In this document: positions 1 through 9,274 of the stretch, one piece after another
How positions within the stretch are numbered: the stretch's first letter is position 1
How the letters are laid out: every line of letters begins with the position of its first letter
Source of the DNA: Pythium myriotylum
Taxonomy: Eukaryota; Oomycota; Peronosporomycetes; Pythiales; Pythiaceae
Direction of reading: 5' to 3'
DNA: 64,000 bases
Assembly (NCBI GenBank): GCA_023091665.1
Contig: JALJCQ010000013.1
Span: forward strand, 1,860,001-1,924,000
Position numbers and translations under genes: made by a program
The notes under the pieces: generated by a model
Seen by the model: only the letters and a program-made list of their open reading frames with translations
The model's database searches: none
What the model was told of the DNA's origin: nothing

Positions 1-2
1 GT

Positions 3-446
3 TCAATCAATCCTGGTATGCTCGTGCTGCTCATTCCTCTCGAGAACAGGAGTGACACCATGAGATGCCAGATTGTGAACACTTCGACCACTGTTGCTGA
101 GATCGGTGCACAGTTATCTTCTGCATTTGCTCGGACTGTTGCCCAGGATGCTCAACCCGACGGAGACGTTGTAAAAGAGACCTTGTCCTCAAACGCAGAC
201 GCAACGAACGGAACGAATGAGCAGGGCGATGATCATTTGGAAATCGATTCGATTGCAGCAATTGCTACGGAAGAGGATAAAGGCGAGCGGAATGGTAGCA
301 TTGCCCAACTCGAGGGTTGCGATCCATTCGAGGAGCTGCGGCAAGAGCACGGAGCATTCAATGCTTTTTATCACCACGTTCTTCTCGAGTGGAGCACCAA
401 ACCTTCTGATACGGACTCGAGGCATGAAAATCTACGACAAGAGTAA
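3..446 (+). CDS. Partial hypothetical protein (3' end)
   Basis: This reading frame is open from the left edge of the window to a TAA at 444-446, so it is probably the 3' part of a gene that begins upstream. The first in-window ATG is at 18. The visible residues are acidic and low in complexity (many Asp, Glu, Asn and Thr), with a final stretch that reads FNAFYHHVLLEW and could be a short helix. I recognise no domain. The stop lies only 34 bp from the stop of the convergent aminopeptidase gene, a spacing seen elsewhere in this window. The frame could instead be chance, since there is no homology support. Confidence 0.4.
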   Translation, partial: SINPGMLVLLIPLENRSDTMRCQIVNTSTTVAEIGAQLSSAFARTVAQDAQPDGDVVKETLSSNADATNGTNEQGDDHLEIDSIAAIATEEDKGERNGSIAQLEGCDPFEELRQEHGAFNAFYHHVLLEWSTKPSDTDSRHENLRQE

Positions 447-480
447 CGTTCTATTCCCAATTGCGAGGAAGTCTCCACTA

Positions 481-2172
481 CTATCCTCCTCGTACTGCAT
501 CCATCGCACCCAGCTCCTTTGGAATGGTGGATGTGGTAATTTCGATTCCCTTCTCTTTGATCTGGGCAGGCAAACAGACACATTAGGAGGTTAGTGGGGG
601 AATTTTAACTCCAAAATCTGAGACTTACAATGACATCATCTTCAATTCGAATACCGATACCACGAAATTCTTCGGGTAGATTTCGGTCGCCTTTCGGTAA
701 ATACACGCCAGGTTCGACTGTGATTACCATGCCTGGGCGAAGAGGCACAGAACGAGAGATGTTTGGCGTGTCATGAACGTCGATGCCCAAGTAATGACCG
801 ATGTGAGTTGGATTGTAGCGATGCAAGTCGCGCAACGTAGAGTTCGGGCCAAGAATGCCGAACTTACGGAGTCCTTCGATCATTAACCCTGATGCAAATG
901 AGTGGAGTTGGTCCAGCGAGATCGAGGTACCAGAAGCTAGCTGATTTTCCAAATGGGCGAGACTCCGTTTCTGGATATCGAGTGTGAAGTCGTATAAATC
1001 CTTTTGGGCCGCCGATAGCGACGCTGAGCTGGAGACGGACCACGTTCGTGTAATATCACTTACGTAGTATCCAGGGACCTCACAGCCCGAGTCGACGAGC
1101 ACGAGGTCGTTCGGCTGGAGCACACTGCGTTTCGACAGATAGTGAATGACTGCTGCATTGGCCCCAGTGCCGACAACGCACGGAAATGAGAGCCAGGGCG
1201 CGCCGTTCCTCTTACAATGTGCTTCGAATTCGGCAGCAAGCGCGAGTTCAGTCATACCAGGACGAGTCTTGTTCATCATTTGCATGAAGCCACCAGCCGC
1301 TATGGAGCCCGCATACCGCATTCGGTTCAGTTCATTCTCCGACTTGATGATGCGTAGCTGTTCGACAAAGAAATTCCCGGCAAAAAACTTGCTATGAAAG
1401 CTCGTAGTAGCCTTCAGAAAAGGAGGAGGATATACTCCTGGTGAGGGGGGATCCATGACGTAGATCTGTTGCAAACCCGAGAGTATCTTTGAAAGCTGCT
1501 GCTCCATGTCACCAAGAAAGAACGCATCATCGGCACGGTACTTTGACTTTGCTCCATCGAGACCAACGCGAGCGCCATCCCATTGCTCGCTACGTAACGA
1601 ACTCAACTGAGGTTCTTTGGTGCCAGCGAAATGATATTCCCGCGTACCTGTGAGCATCGCGAGGCAGTACGAACAAGATGAAAGATGATTTTTGTTGCGT
1701 CTTGAGGAAGACCGCGAGCGCGTCTGGCTCTTCTAGTCCAGTGAGGTAGATGAAGTTGGAGTTCTGTCGAAACTCATAAGGAATGTCGTTCGTCATGTAC
1801 TTCGTTGATGCTGCGTTCACCTAATAGTTTTCGCAACATTGTCAACTTAATCAGAAAGCTACGTCTTCCAGCGAGAAGAACGCACAATCAACGCCGAATT
1901 GTCTGGCAAGGAATCGAGCAACTGCATGCGTCGAAACGCAAACTCATCCGCCGGAATACCTGAACCGGAGAGTCATCGTTTGTGAGCACATCTCATCTGA
2001 AGTCCTCAGACCTTGACGGATTAATACCAGGCTGCAGGAATCCATCGTCAATCGTGAATGGGTTCACAAAAGCATCTTCGCGCCGAAAACGAAGCGCCGA
2101 TTCAGACTTGGCGCGCACGTACCGCGCTGGCAGAGCGCCGGCGCGGCTCACACATCGTCGGAATGCTCGCAT
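481..2172 (-). CDS. XPNPEP3: Xaa-Pro aminopeptidase 3, mitochondrial (XPNPEP3/Icp55-like)
   Basis: A metal-dependent M24B peptidase that removes residues in front of proline; in mitochondria the family trims imported precursors. I splice five exons: 2172-2028, 1959-1886, 1820-1648, 1589-629 and 561-481, with GT-AG introns of 58-68 bp, giving 477 residues. The N-terminus MRAFRRCVSRAG is basic and hydroxylated like a mitochondrial presequence. The N-terminal domain carries the family segments PGIPADEFAFRR and YMTNDIPYEF. All five expected metal ligands are visible: Asp in LVDSG, Asp in SDITRTW, His in THIGHYLG, Glu in TVEPGVY and Glu in RIEDDV. The start is the first ATG, at 2172. The gene is divergent from NSA2, with 293 bp between the two starts. 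The last exon ends 34 bp from the stop of the convergent hypothetical gene. Confidence 0.9.
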
Positions 2173-2465
2173 CTTGACCTCAAATCAAAGCAATGACAGG
2201 GTTCAATACATGATGTTGCACGAAAGTAACGGAATTTTTTTGAGGTGGAACGAAAGTGGACCGGTCAACGACTGGTTGGAACCGTGAACCGGCTGAGTCC
2301 CAATTGGTTGGTCTCGTTGGTGCTGCGAAGAGCAACACAAGCGCAGGAGGCGTCGACAACACGCATCAAACTCACGGAGCGAGGCGCACGTGAGCAGCAA
2401 GAAGCGTCGCATTTGGCGGGGGCGAAGAGACAAGCGCGTTTGTGTTGATATAAAGGTCAGTCACA
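2173..2465. promoter_or_regulatory. Divergent spacer between XPNPEP3 and NSA2
   Basis: This 293-bp spacer separates two start codons on opposite strands, so it must hold both promoters. It contains the palindrome CCAATTGG at 2300-2307, a CCAAT box readable on both strands. No TATA box is evident. The promoter role is inferred from position only. Confidence 0.4.
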
Positions 2466-3248
2466 ATGCCGCAGCATGAGCATATGGAGATGCACAAGAA
2501 GCGCCATGGCGTGCGCATGGACGCTGCCGAAAAGAAGCGCAAGAAGGAGGCTCGTGAAGTCCACCGCCGCTCGCAGTTTGCTCAGAAGGTGCATGGTTTG
2601 CGCGCCAAGCTGTACAACCAGAAGCGCTTCAAGGAGAAGGCTGCAATGAAGAAGACCCTTGCACTACACCAGGAGCGCACGAACAAGCATGGCAACGACG
2701 ACAACATCCCGGATGGTGCCGTGCCGTCGTACTTGCTTGATCGTGAAGGCGTTTCACGTGCCAAGGTGCTAAGTAATACGGTCAAGCAGAAGCGAAAGGA
2801 GAAGGCTGGAAAGTGGGAGGTTCCCGTCCCAAAAGTCAAACCGATCGCGGATGATGAGATGTTCAAGGTGCTTCGATCGGGCAAGCGCCGCAACAAGGCT
2901 TGGAAGCGTATGATCACTAAGGCTACTTTCGTTGGTGAAAATTTTACCCGCAAGCCCCCAAAGTACGAGCGATTTATCCGTCCAAGTGCGATGCGCTTCA
3001 AGAAAGCCCATGTGACGCACCCTGAGCTGAAGACAACGTTCCAGCTCGATATCATCGGTGTCAAGAAGAACCCGCAAAGTGCGCTCTACACTCAACTCGG
3101 CGTGATCACAAAGGGTACTATCATTGAAGTCAATGTGAGTGAGCTCGGTCTCGTGACGACCTCCGGCAAAGTCGTGTGGGGCAAGTACGCACAAGTGACA
3201 AACGTGCCGGAGAACGACGGGTGCATCAATGCAGTTCTGCTGGTGTAA
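2466..3248 (+). CDS. NSA2: Ribosome biogenesis protein NSA2 (TINP1)
   Basis: An intronless 260-residue gene, exactly the usual length of NSA2. The protein is a nucleolar factor needed for maturation of the 60S ribosomal subunit and related in its C-terminus to eS8. The N-terminus [15 protein letters not shown] and the following Lys/Arg-rich helix are near-invariant in the family. The C-terminal beta-rich half includes [23 protein letters not shown] and [12 protein letters not shown]. The protein is highly basic, as expected for pre-rRNA binding. The start is the first ATG, and the family N-terminus begins there. Codon use is GC-biased at third positions, as in other highly expressed genes here such as the thiolase. 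Confidence 0.97.
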   Translation: MPQHEHMEMHKKRHGVRMDAAEKKRKKEAREVHRRSQFAQKVHGLRAKLYNQKRFKEKAAMKKTLALHQERTNKHGNDDNIPDGAVPSYLLDREGVSRAKVLSNTVKQKRKEKAGKWEVPVPKVKPIADDEMFKVLRSGKRRNKAWKRMITKATFVGENFTRKPPKYERFIRPSAMRFKKAHVTHPELKTTFQLDIIGVKKNPQSALYTQLGVITKGTIIEVNVSELGLVTTSGKVVWGKYAQVTNVPENDGCINAVLLV

Positions 3249-3800
3249 ATAGAAGTGTCCGTCTCAGTCAATCCATATCCAATACATGAATATCTAATTT
3301 GCACTGCCAACTCCTAGTCGTCTTCCGCGGCGACCGCTCCAATCATATTTCGGCATCGCACTCCTGCGCATGAGCATTAGGATGTCCTCGGTACTGTACC
3401 GAAGTCGTGCATTGGGATTCCGACCGCGGGCTACTCGGAGTGCTGTAGCATAACCCACCAAACACAGTCTGCTTGAAGCTGCACTGACACTTCAAATTGA
3501 AAGAGTGACACGTACGCCCACGCCCTTTCACGTCGGCATCTTGCGAAAGTTGCCGTTCGTGAGGTGAAATAATAAAACCCCATCTAAAATGAGGTTTTAT
3601 AGGGCACCAACGACCACCGAGCAGGAAGAGCCGTGACTCGAGGGGCGCGGATTGGCTGTTCTCTGATCGCGTGGATCCCTGAGGTTTTTCCTTGCGTTTT
3701 GGACGTGAAACTTCAGGCAGATCCCAGCTTCGGACCCCTCGAGATCCACGAGGGACTCTGCAATTTCCTTCGTACGTGCCGGGGACTTGTCGCCACCACC
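3249..3800. other. Spacer with an imperfect inverted repeat, upstream of the thiolase
   Basis: No gene is seen. The spacer holds the NSA2 3' end and the thiolase promoter. An inverted repeat with 12-bp arms (3572-3583 and 3589-3600, one mismatch, 5-base loop) ends in GAGGTTTTAT. The reading frame of the thiolase is open back to about 3633, but its mitochondrial presequence starts at the ATG at 3801, so the upstream part is taken as 5' UTR. Confidence 0.4.
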
Positions 3801-5132
3801 ATGCTTCACGCCCGCCGCTCGCTGCTTCTGCAGTCGCGCTCGTTCAGCCAGGCTGCGTCCGCCAAGGAGAAGCGCGTAGTCGTCGTTGAGGGCATCCGCT
3901 TGCCGTTCGCCAAGTCGGGCACGGTCTACAAGGATGCACTCGCGTACGACATGCTCCGCGATGCCTACAAGGGCGTGCTCGTCAAGGCTGCGCTTGACCC
4001 AAGCAAGGTGGATTACGTGCTGGGTGGTACCGTCATCCAAGAAGTGCGCACCTCGAACATTGCTCGTGAAGCGGCGCTTGGTGCCGGGATCCCCAAGCAT
4101 GTCCCAGCCCACACCGTCACTATGGCCTGTATCTCGTCAAGCCAAGCCATTAGCACCGGTGCAGAGAAGATTTTGGCTGGAAAGGCCGACATTGTGCTCG
4201 CAGGCGGAGTGGAGACGTTCTCGGACGTGCCTATTCGATTCTCTCGGCCAGTGCGCCAGCGCCTCATTGGCTTCCCAAAGGCCAGCAAGGCCGGCGTGCC
4301 CGGTATTTTGAAGTTGTTGAAGGGGCTCAAGCTGTCTGATCTCGCACCAGAAGCGCCTGCAATCCAAAACTTCCACACCAAGGAGATCATGGGCTCCTCG
4401 AGCGACCGTCTTGCGACCCGCTTTGGAGTGACGCGTAAAGATGTTGATGAGTACACGATCGAGGCTCATCAGAAGGCAGCCAAGGCCCATGCTGAGGGTA
4501 AGTACAAGGGAGAGATCCTCCCATACAAGGGATCGACTGAGGAGAACGGTATCAACACCGAGTCAACCTTTGAGAAGATCTCAAAGCTCAAGCCAGCTTT
4601 CATCAAGCCCCACGGCACCCACACTGCTGCGAACTCCTCGTTCTTGACCGATGGTGCGGCAGCGACTCTCATTATGTCGGAGGAGAAGGCACTAGAGCTT
4701 GGTTACAAGCCCAAGTCTGTACTGAAGGATTGGGACTTCGTTGGTGTTGACCCTTTCGAAGACTTGCTTCTTGGCCCTGCCTTTGGTATTCAGAAGCTTC
4801 TCGCCAAGAACAAGCTCACGATCGATGACATCGATTACTTCGAAATCCACGAGGCGTTCGCGGGTCAAGTGCTGGCTAACCTGAACGCTCTCGCGGATCC
4901 CAAGGCCTGCAAGGAGCTCTTCGGAATTGACAAGCCAGTGGGTCGCGTGCCACGGGAGAAGCTGAACACATGGGGTGGCTCTCTCACCCTTGGTCATCCG
5001 TTCGGTGCAACTGGTAGCCGTCTTGTGAACACGGCTTCGAACAAGCTTCAAAAAGAGGGCGGAAAGTACGCGCTCATTGCCGCGTGCGCGGACTCCGGCC
5101 TTGCCTATGTTGGCTTGGTTGAGAAGTATTAG
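3801..5132 (+). CDS. HADHB: 3-ketoacyl-CoA thiolase, trifunctional protein beta subunit, mitochondrial
   Basis: Catalyses the last step of mitochondrial fatty acid beta-oxidation, cleaving 3-ketoacyl-CoA with CoA to acetyl-CoA. Single exon, 443 residues. The start at 3801 gives the presequence MLHARRSLLLQSRSFSQ, typical for mitochondrial import. The nucleophile Cys lies in TMACISSSQA. The catalytic His residues are in EIHEAFAGQ and LTLGHPFGATG. The segments GTVIQEVRTSNIAREAALGAG and FIKPHGTHTAANSSFLTDGA place it with HADHB rather than ACAA2 or cytosolic thiolases. The last Cys loop reads CADSGLAY where HADHB has CAAGGQGH: the Cys is kept but two glycines are replaced. No alpha-subunit gene is adjacent. 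Confidence 0.95.
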   Translation: MLHARRSLLLQSRSFSQAASAKEKRVVVVEGIRLPFAKSGTVYKDALAYDMLRDAYKGVLVKAALDPSKVDYVLGGTVIQEVRTSNIAREAALGAGIPKHVPAHTVTMACISSSQAISTGAEKILAGKADIVLAGGVETFSDVPIRFSRPVRQRLIGFPKASKAGVPGILKLLKGLKLSDLAPEAPAIQNFHTKEIMGSSSDRLATRFGVTRKDVDEYTIEAHQKAAKAHAEGKYKGEILPYKGSTEENGINTESTFEKISKLKPAFIKPHGTHTAANSSFLTDGAAATLIMSEEKALELGYKPKSVLKDWDFVGVDPFEDLLLGPAFGIQKLLAKNKLTIDDIDYFEIHEAFAGQVLANLNALADPKACKELFGIDKPVGRVPREKLNTWGGSLTLGHPFGATGSRLVNTASNKLQKEGGKYALIAACADSGLAYVGLVEKY

Positions 5133-5689
5133 GTGAATAAAGCAGAAAACCAGTAATACATTCAGTACCAGGTATGCTAGATGCTGACATGTTTTCATCG
5201 CACGCAGGTCGGAGCATACTTGTCGACAAAAAGGATGCCGCACTCGCAACGCCAAGAGTTCGGCACCAGCTTGGACTTAAGAGCCACAAGTCAAGGCAAG
5301 CCAAATCCTTGTTAATAAGAGAATAAGCATCGCGTTCCAAAGGTGTCACGCTCCTCTTTCCAGCATTCTCATTGGCTCATACCAGTTCGATAGGAGAGTT
5401 AAATGGTCCATAGAACAGTTACAAACCACCGTCTATCCACTTATTAGTTTTGGACGGACAGCTGCCGACACCCGGATGAGACCAGGTTTTGTAAAATTCA
5501 GATGTGGTCTCAACCTACTTTTGTCTCGAGCAGAGATATGCAGCCATTTTTCATGTTGGCCATTCGTGCTGCATTTAGCCGGCCACGGTGAGAAGGAGAG
5601 CTATGGAAGTGCAGAGATTTCACAGTGGTCGTCCGCGATCAACGCCGCCAGGTTTGAATCCATACTGATACGGAGTGCCGCAACTTGGT
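5133..5689. other. Gene-free spacer downstream of the thiolase
   Basis: I see no supported gene here. The stretch is the thiolase 3' region followed by diverged non-coding sequence. An ATTGG (inverted CCAAT) sits at 5371-5375. The short frames present have no homology and no splice logic. Confidence 0.35.
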
Positions 5690-5960
5690 AGATGTACCTT
5701 CTACCACCAACAATCTTGCAGAGTACACTACGGGCTCTCTGTCAGGCTCCAGGCTCCAGGAGCGGAGCGTAACCTGTGCTCCCCACCCACCCCTCACTGT
5801 CAATATCGGCACCCAACTAATGAGCATCTCCGCCTACTCTACTCATTTACCAGGCTTGCAGCCGATTGCCCACAAGCGCGCGAGTGGCGTCACCACCTTC
5901 GCGCGCATAACAATATGACCGACTTCGCAGTCGATGTTACGATGAGTAAAATCTCCAGAC
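5690..5960 (+). pseudogene. Decayed RNase H-type module, copy A
   Basis: A degenerate copy of a type-1 RNase H module of the kind found in retroelements and as stand-alone pieces in oomycete genomes. In one frame the motif TTNNLAEY is readable just downstream of 5690. After a frameshift, a second frame reads RLAADCPQAREWRHHLRAHNN at about 5850-5910, the C-terminal helix of the same module. The first strand (the DG..RGNPGPGG segment seen in copy B) is not recognisable. Frameshifts separate the pieces, so it cannot encode an active nuclease. It is followed in tandem by the better preserved copy B. Confidence 0.6.
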
Positions 5961-6127
5961 ATTCCACCGGTCCGGCCGCCCTGAATGGCGCTGACTTCAC
6001 CATCTCCTCGAAGGTGACGAGCCTCCGCTGTTAACTTGACCCCAGCGCCACAGCGCCCCTCCTGCATGTTCAAGCTATAATTGCTCACACAGACTTAACA
6101 CAATAGACTCCAACTTTCGTCATCATC
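5850..6127. repeat. Tandem duplication unit 1
   Basis: The segment from the RNase H C-terminal helix to 6127 is repeated in diverged form at about 6525-6826. Both copies run through TTAACTTGACC or CAAGTTGACCC, then CAGCTATAA or CAAGCTATAA, and end with the shared block CAATAGACTCCAACTT plus TCATCATC (6101-6127 here). The shared order beyond the protein-coding part shows a tandem duplication of a larger unit rather than two independent insertions. Confidence 0.55.
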
Positions 6128-6240
6128 AGAATACTGCGGGAGCTCACGAGCCAAGTGCCAGCGGGTACCGGACAGCGTTGGTGCGCTACTTGGTCTAGCT
6201 ACCTACTGCCTCGGCACCCATGCCTCCGAAGGTGACGAAT

Positions 6241-6660
6241 AGGGCTTCCGTGTAGAGTGGCCCTCCCGTGGAAGCCCTGGCCCAGGAGGCGCAGGGGCGG
6301 TCATCGTAGATCTTGCCAACGACGCCGATCCTCGGATTGCGAACAGCCTCGCAGATGCGAAAACCACGAACAACCAAGCCGTGTGCCACGGCCTTCTCCT
6401 TGGACTTCACGCCGCGCTCGACAACGGCTGGAGCGACATCACTGTTATTGGAGATTGCGCGCTGCTCTTGCGACAGCTCTGAGAGTATCGAACACCCGCA
6501 AACTCTACGAAGTTACGGGTCCTCTGTCTTCAAGCTCGGCGACTGGCCGATCAAGTGGGCGTGCGCCACTGGCGACATCACGTCAGAGCGCACAACTCCA
6601 TGGCGTACAGACTAGCCACTCATGCCATGAACACAATGCGATCCAGCCAGGTTCATCATC
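6241..6660 (+). pseudogene. Decayed RNase H-type module, copy B
   Basis: In one frame from about 6259 the sequence reads SRGSPGPGGAGAVIVD, then KTTNNQAVCHGLLLGL and ITVIGDCALLLRQL, followed by a TGA. These are the first strand, central helix and third strand of a type-1 RNase H fold. The usual catalytic Glu (NNxAExxG) is Val in NNQAVCHG, while the Asp of the GD motif is kept. The C-terminal helix continues in another frame as RRLADQVGVRHWRHHVRAHN at about 6530-6600. The in-frame stop, frameshift and lost Glu make this a pseudogene. Retroelement origin is likely, but no reverse transcriptase is visible beside it. Confidence 0.7.
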
Positions 6661-6826
6661 CAACACACAGGCTCTGTCATGCAGACCTGCCCGGGCTCGC
6701 CGCTTCCTACTTACGCCCTTGGCTTCACAGTCAAGTTGACCCACCGTAATCCAGGAACGCATAGATTCACAGCTATAAGAGTACATCAATCGCCTTCAAT
6801 AGACTCCAACTTCACCTTCATCATCT
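6525..6826. repeat. Tandem duplication unit 2
   Basis: The second copy of the unit described at 5850-6127, with the closing CAATAGACTCCAACTT block at about 6797-6826. It is longer than unit 1 by small insertions. Percent identity was not computed. Confidence 0.55.
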
Positions 6827-6830
6827 AGAG

Positions 6831-7678
6831 CGGCCCGCGGAGAGCCGCCTCAGGCGAAGCACACGCAGTGGACACCAGACGCAGAGTCCAAGGGCCCAAC
6901 ACTCATCCACGGGAACAACACACCCAGCTCGATGGCCAACTGGCATCAGACTTTCATGAATGGTAATCGGGCCATCTCGGCTCGGCTCATCGCGGTAGTC
7001 AAATCGGATGTTACACTCGGCTAGAGGGTACATTAATTGCGGCCTTACATCAATGGCAGCGCCAAAGCTTATGCACAAGTCGCTGCTGTTTTTGTTGGAA
7101 GTAAGGTACGGGAAAGCCTGTACAAAAGAAAGGTACACTCGCTTAACGTGACCTTGACTGGCTCAGTGAAAACAATTCAACGAGTTCAGCGACGCACGCC
7201 AAGCACGACGCACAAAACAAGCCACGCAAAAAAGGGTTGCAGTAGCATCGCACACTGAATATTGTTAAGTTGGCCCGTGTCACGGGCCACAGGCATCCTC
7301 GTCAACACCAATGCAAGTAAAAAAATAGAGAATTTTTGCCTTCTGTGCTGCTGTTCGCAATTTGCGATCCGGATACAGGTGAAATTCAGGCAACAACTTC
7401 ATTTTGAGCGAAGAGCTGCGACACCACAGCTTTAGCCAAGCTTTACCGATTACTAGTACACGTTAGGATGTAAGTTCTCGGTAAGTGCTCTCACTGTTTT
7501 GTAGATATCTGCAACGTCAAACAGGTTGGTCACACCTAGAGCTAGCCGTTCAAGGAAGAGCTCGGAAAATAATGACATAAGGGATTCGCGAAGCTGGCGT
7601 ATGAATTGTACGCAAGCCGGAGAGTACCTACTCTAAATCTTCGTACAAAGTCGGCTTACTTTCATCTTGTCCACCTGC
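6831..7678. other. Spacer with a perfect 17-bp palindrome
   Basis: No gene could be supported. A perfect palindrome GGCCCGTG-T-CACGGGCC lies at 7272-7288. The minus-strand frame at 6821-7138 was considered and rejected. The right part (about 7500-7678) is probably the 3' UTR of the minus-strand bL9m gene. Confidence 0.35.
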
Positions 7679-8405
7679 TTATCGTCGAGTCACATTTACG
7701 CTCAGCTTGACAAACTGCTTCTTTGAATGATCCACAGCTGGGACCTCCTCGCCCTCGCCAGCCTCGGCCGCAGCAACCTCCTTTTCCACCTCGTCATCCA
7801 CACGAACCTTCACCGAGTGAGTGCCGAGGGTCTTAATTGGGGTAGGCAGGTCAATTCTCGCGACACCGACGATGATACCGTATTGCTTCTCAAGCATGTC
7901 TGAAATCTCCTGAGCACTACTCAAACCGCCGATCAGTATCCTCTCGCCGGCTTATAACAAGTCTAGATTACTTACGTCACACAGGTGTGGAGCGTAGTGT
8001 CGGCCTTGCTGGCCGTGTGGCGTTTGAACTGGACGGTGGACGCCTCGAGACGCGTGATAATCTGCTTGAGAGCACGCTCCTTCTCCGCAACAGCCTCATC
8101 CTGCGACTCGCGGTCCACCTTGAACTTGGCGCGGTTTTCTGGGGTCGCATAGACTGCGAGCTTTTGCGGGTAGAGGTAGTTCCGCGCAAAGCCGGCCTTC
8201 ACGCTGACTTCGTCGCCGCGATATCCGAGGTTGGCGACGTCCTCCTTCAGCACCATGCTCACGCGGTGGCTGCACACAGTGGAGAGATGAGTTTTGCCAG
8301 CAGGTCAGCGATGGGTCCATGCCAGCGCACTAACCCGAAGGAGCGCGTGGCCACCAAGGTGGCGCCGCTGCTGCGCAGGCACGCACGCGCACGAGAGGCC
8401 AGCAT
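7679..8405 (-). CDS. MRPL9: Mitochondrial ribosomal protein bL9m
   Basis: A bacterial-type L9 protein of the mitochondrial large ribosomal subunit. Three exons: 8405-8335, 8269-7976 and 7916-7679, giving 200 residues. Exon 1 gives the presequence [24 protein letters not shown]. Exon 2 has the L9 N-domain signature [22 protein letters not shown] followed by FARNYLYP, the rRNA-binding region. Exon 3 carries the C-terminal domain with [12 protein letters not shown]. The second acceptor is ambiguous between two AG sites 3 bp apart, which adds or removes one residue. A CCAAT box (8465-8469) and a GAGGTTTTATGGG element lie about 45-65 bp upstream of the start. Confidence 0.92.
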
Positions 8406-8746
8406 TCTTGCGCTTGTGGTCGTTCTGTGGTGATGAATGGAGTGGGCAACCCATAAAACCTCTCCCAATTGATATCAGAACTGGGAGACTTTTTACCAAC
8501 CGTAAAAAACTCCCACTGCATGTAGCCATCTCCATCGCTGCCCTCGTGGGCAAATTGCCACCGCCATGCTCACTTGCTCCAGTCTGCAGCTTACGAGTTC
8601 CATCACTCTTTGTAATATTTCTCGTTCCTAAGGTGGCCCCGCAAACCTTACCCCAGCTCGGTGGATGACTAGTAGATTACACGCGACGAACCACAACGAC
8701 GATAATGCGAGAACACATCGCTACGCCATGCGCGTTGAATTATGAA
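8406..8746. other. Spacer upstream of bL9m
   Basis: No gene is seen. The left end holds the bL9m promoter, with the CCAAT box at 8465-8469 and the inverted repeat CTCCCA/TGGGAG around it. The right end is the 3' region of the small minus-strand gene that stops at 8747. Confidence 0.35.
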
Positions 8747-9265
8747 CTATGGCTCACTGTCCGATGAAACTTGACCGTTGTGGTTGGATCCCCCGGGCCA
8801 GGTGGGGCTTGCCTCGGTGAGTCGACTGTCACGTGATCCATGGGGATGTGACTTCGACGAGTTGTCTTCATCCGAGAACTTGTTCGAGGCGCCATCATCG
8901 ACACTCGTGTCTTTGTACGATGGGTCCACTTTCGAGTCGGCAGCGGTGTCGCCCATGAGAGCGAGGCAGCTTGCGGGGAGCGAAGTGCCTTTCTTCTCGA
9001 GTTCCTCGCAAAGCCGCTGTAGTTGCTCCCACTCGTCCTGGATCTGGCTGTCCGTCTCGCGGATGGCCATCAGCAGCGCGAGGTTGCCCTGCATCAGCGT
9101 GGAGTTGGCCACGCGGAGCCTGCGCAGCGTTCCAAGGTCGGCCATTCCTCGCAGCTCGATGAGGTCACGCTTTCCCTCCCGAGTGTTGGATGTCAGTCCT
9201 GCGAGGGAGAAATTTGGCGGGAGTCGGATTGTGTTTGGGTTGGGACAAGACCAGTCATTCTTCAA
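8747..9265 (-). CDS. Small coiled-coil protein, unknown function
   Basis: A 172-residue frame; an internal ATG at 9145 (MADLGTLRRLR) would give 132 residues and may be the real start. The first half contains a helix with heptad-like spacing (SQIQDEWEQLQRLCEELEKKG). The second half is an acidic, Ser/Asp-rich disordered tail. I recognise no family. It is divergent from the MGMT gene, whose start at 9275 is only 10 bp from the longest start; the shorter start leaves about 130 bp for a shared promoter and is therefore more likely. The opposite strand is also open over much of this stretch but shows no motif. Confidence 0.5.
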   Translation of the reverse strand: MKNDWSCPNPNTIRLPPNFSLAGLTSNTREGKRDLIELRGMADLGTLRRLRVANSTLMQGNLALLMAIRETDSQIQDEWEQLQRLCEELEKKGTSLPASCLALMGDTAADSKVDPSYKDTSVDDGASNKFSDEDNSSKSHPHGSRDSRLTEASPTWPGGSNHNGQVSSDSEP

Positions 9266-9274
9266 CTTGCTTTG

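Noticed and set aside
6821..7138. Minus-strand frame with SDLCISFGAAIDVRP, vaguely like the end of a sirtuin
   Set aside because: No Rossmann GAGxS motif, no catalytic His and no zinc cysteines in place; the similarity is limited to one short block in a decayed region.
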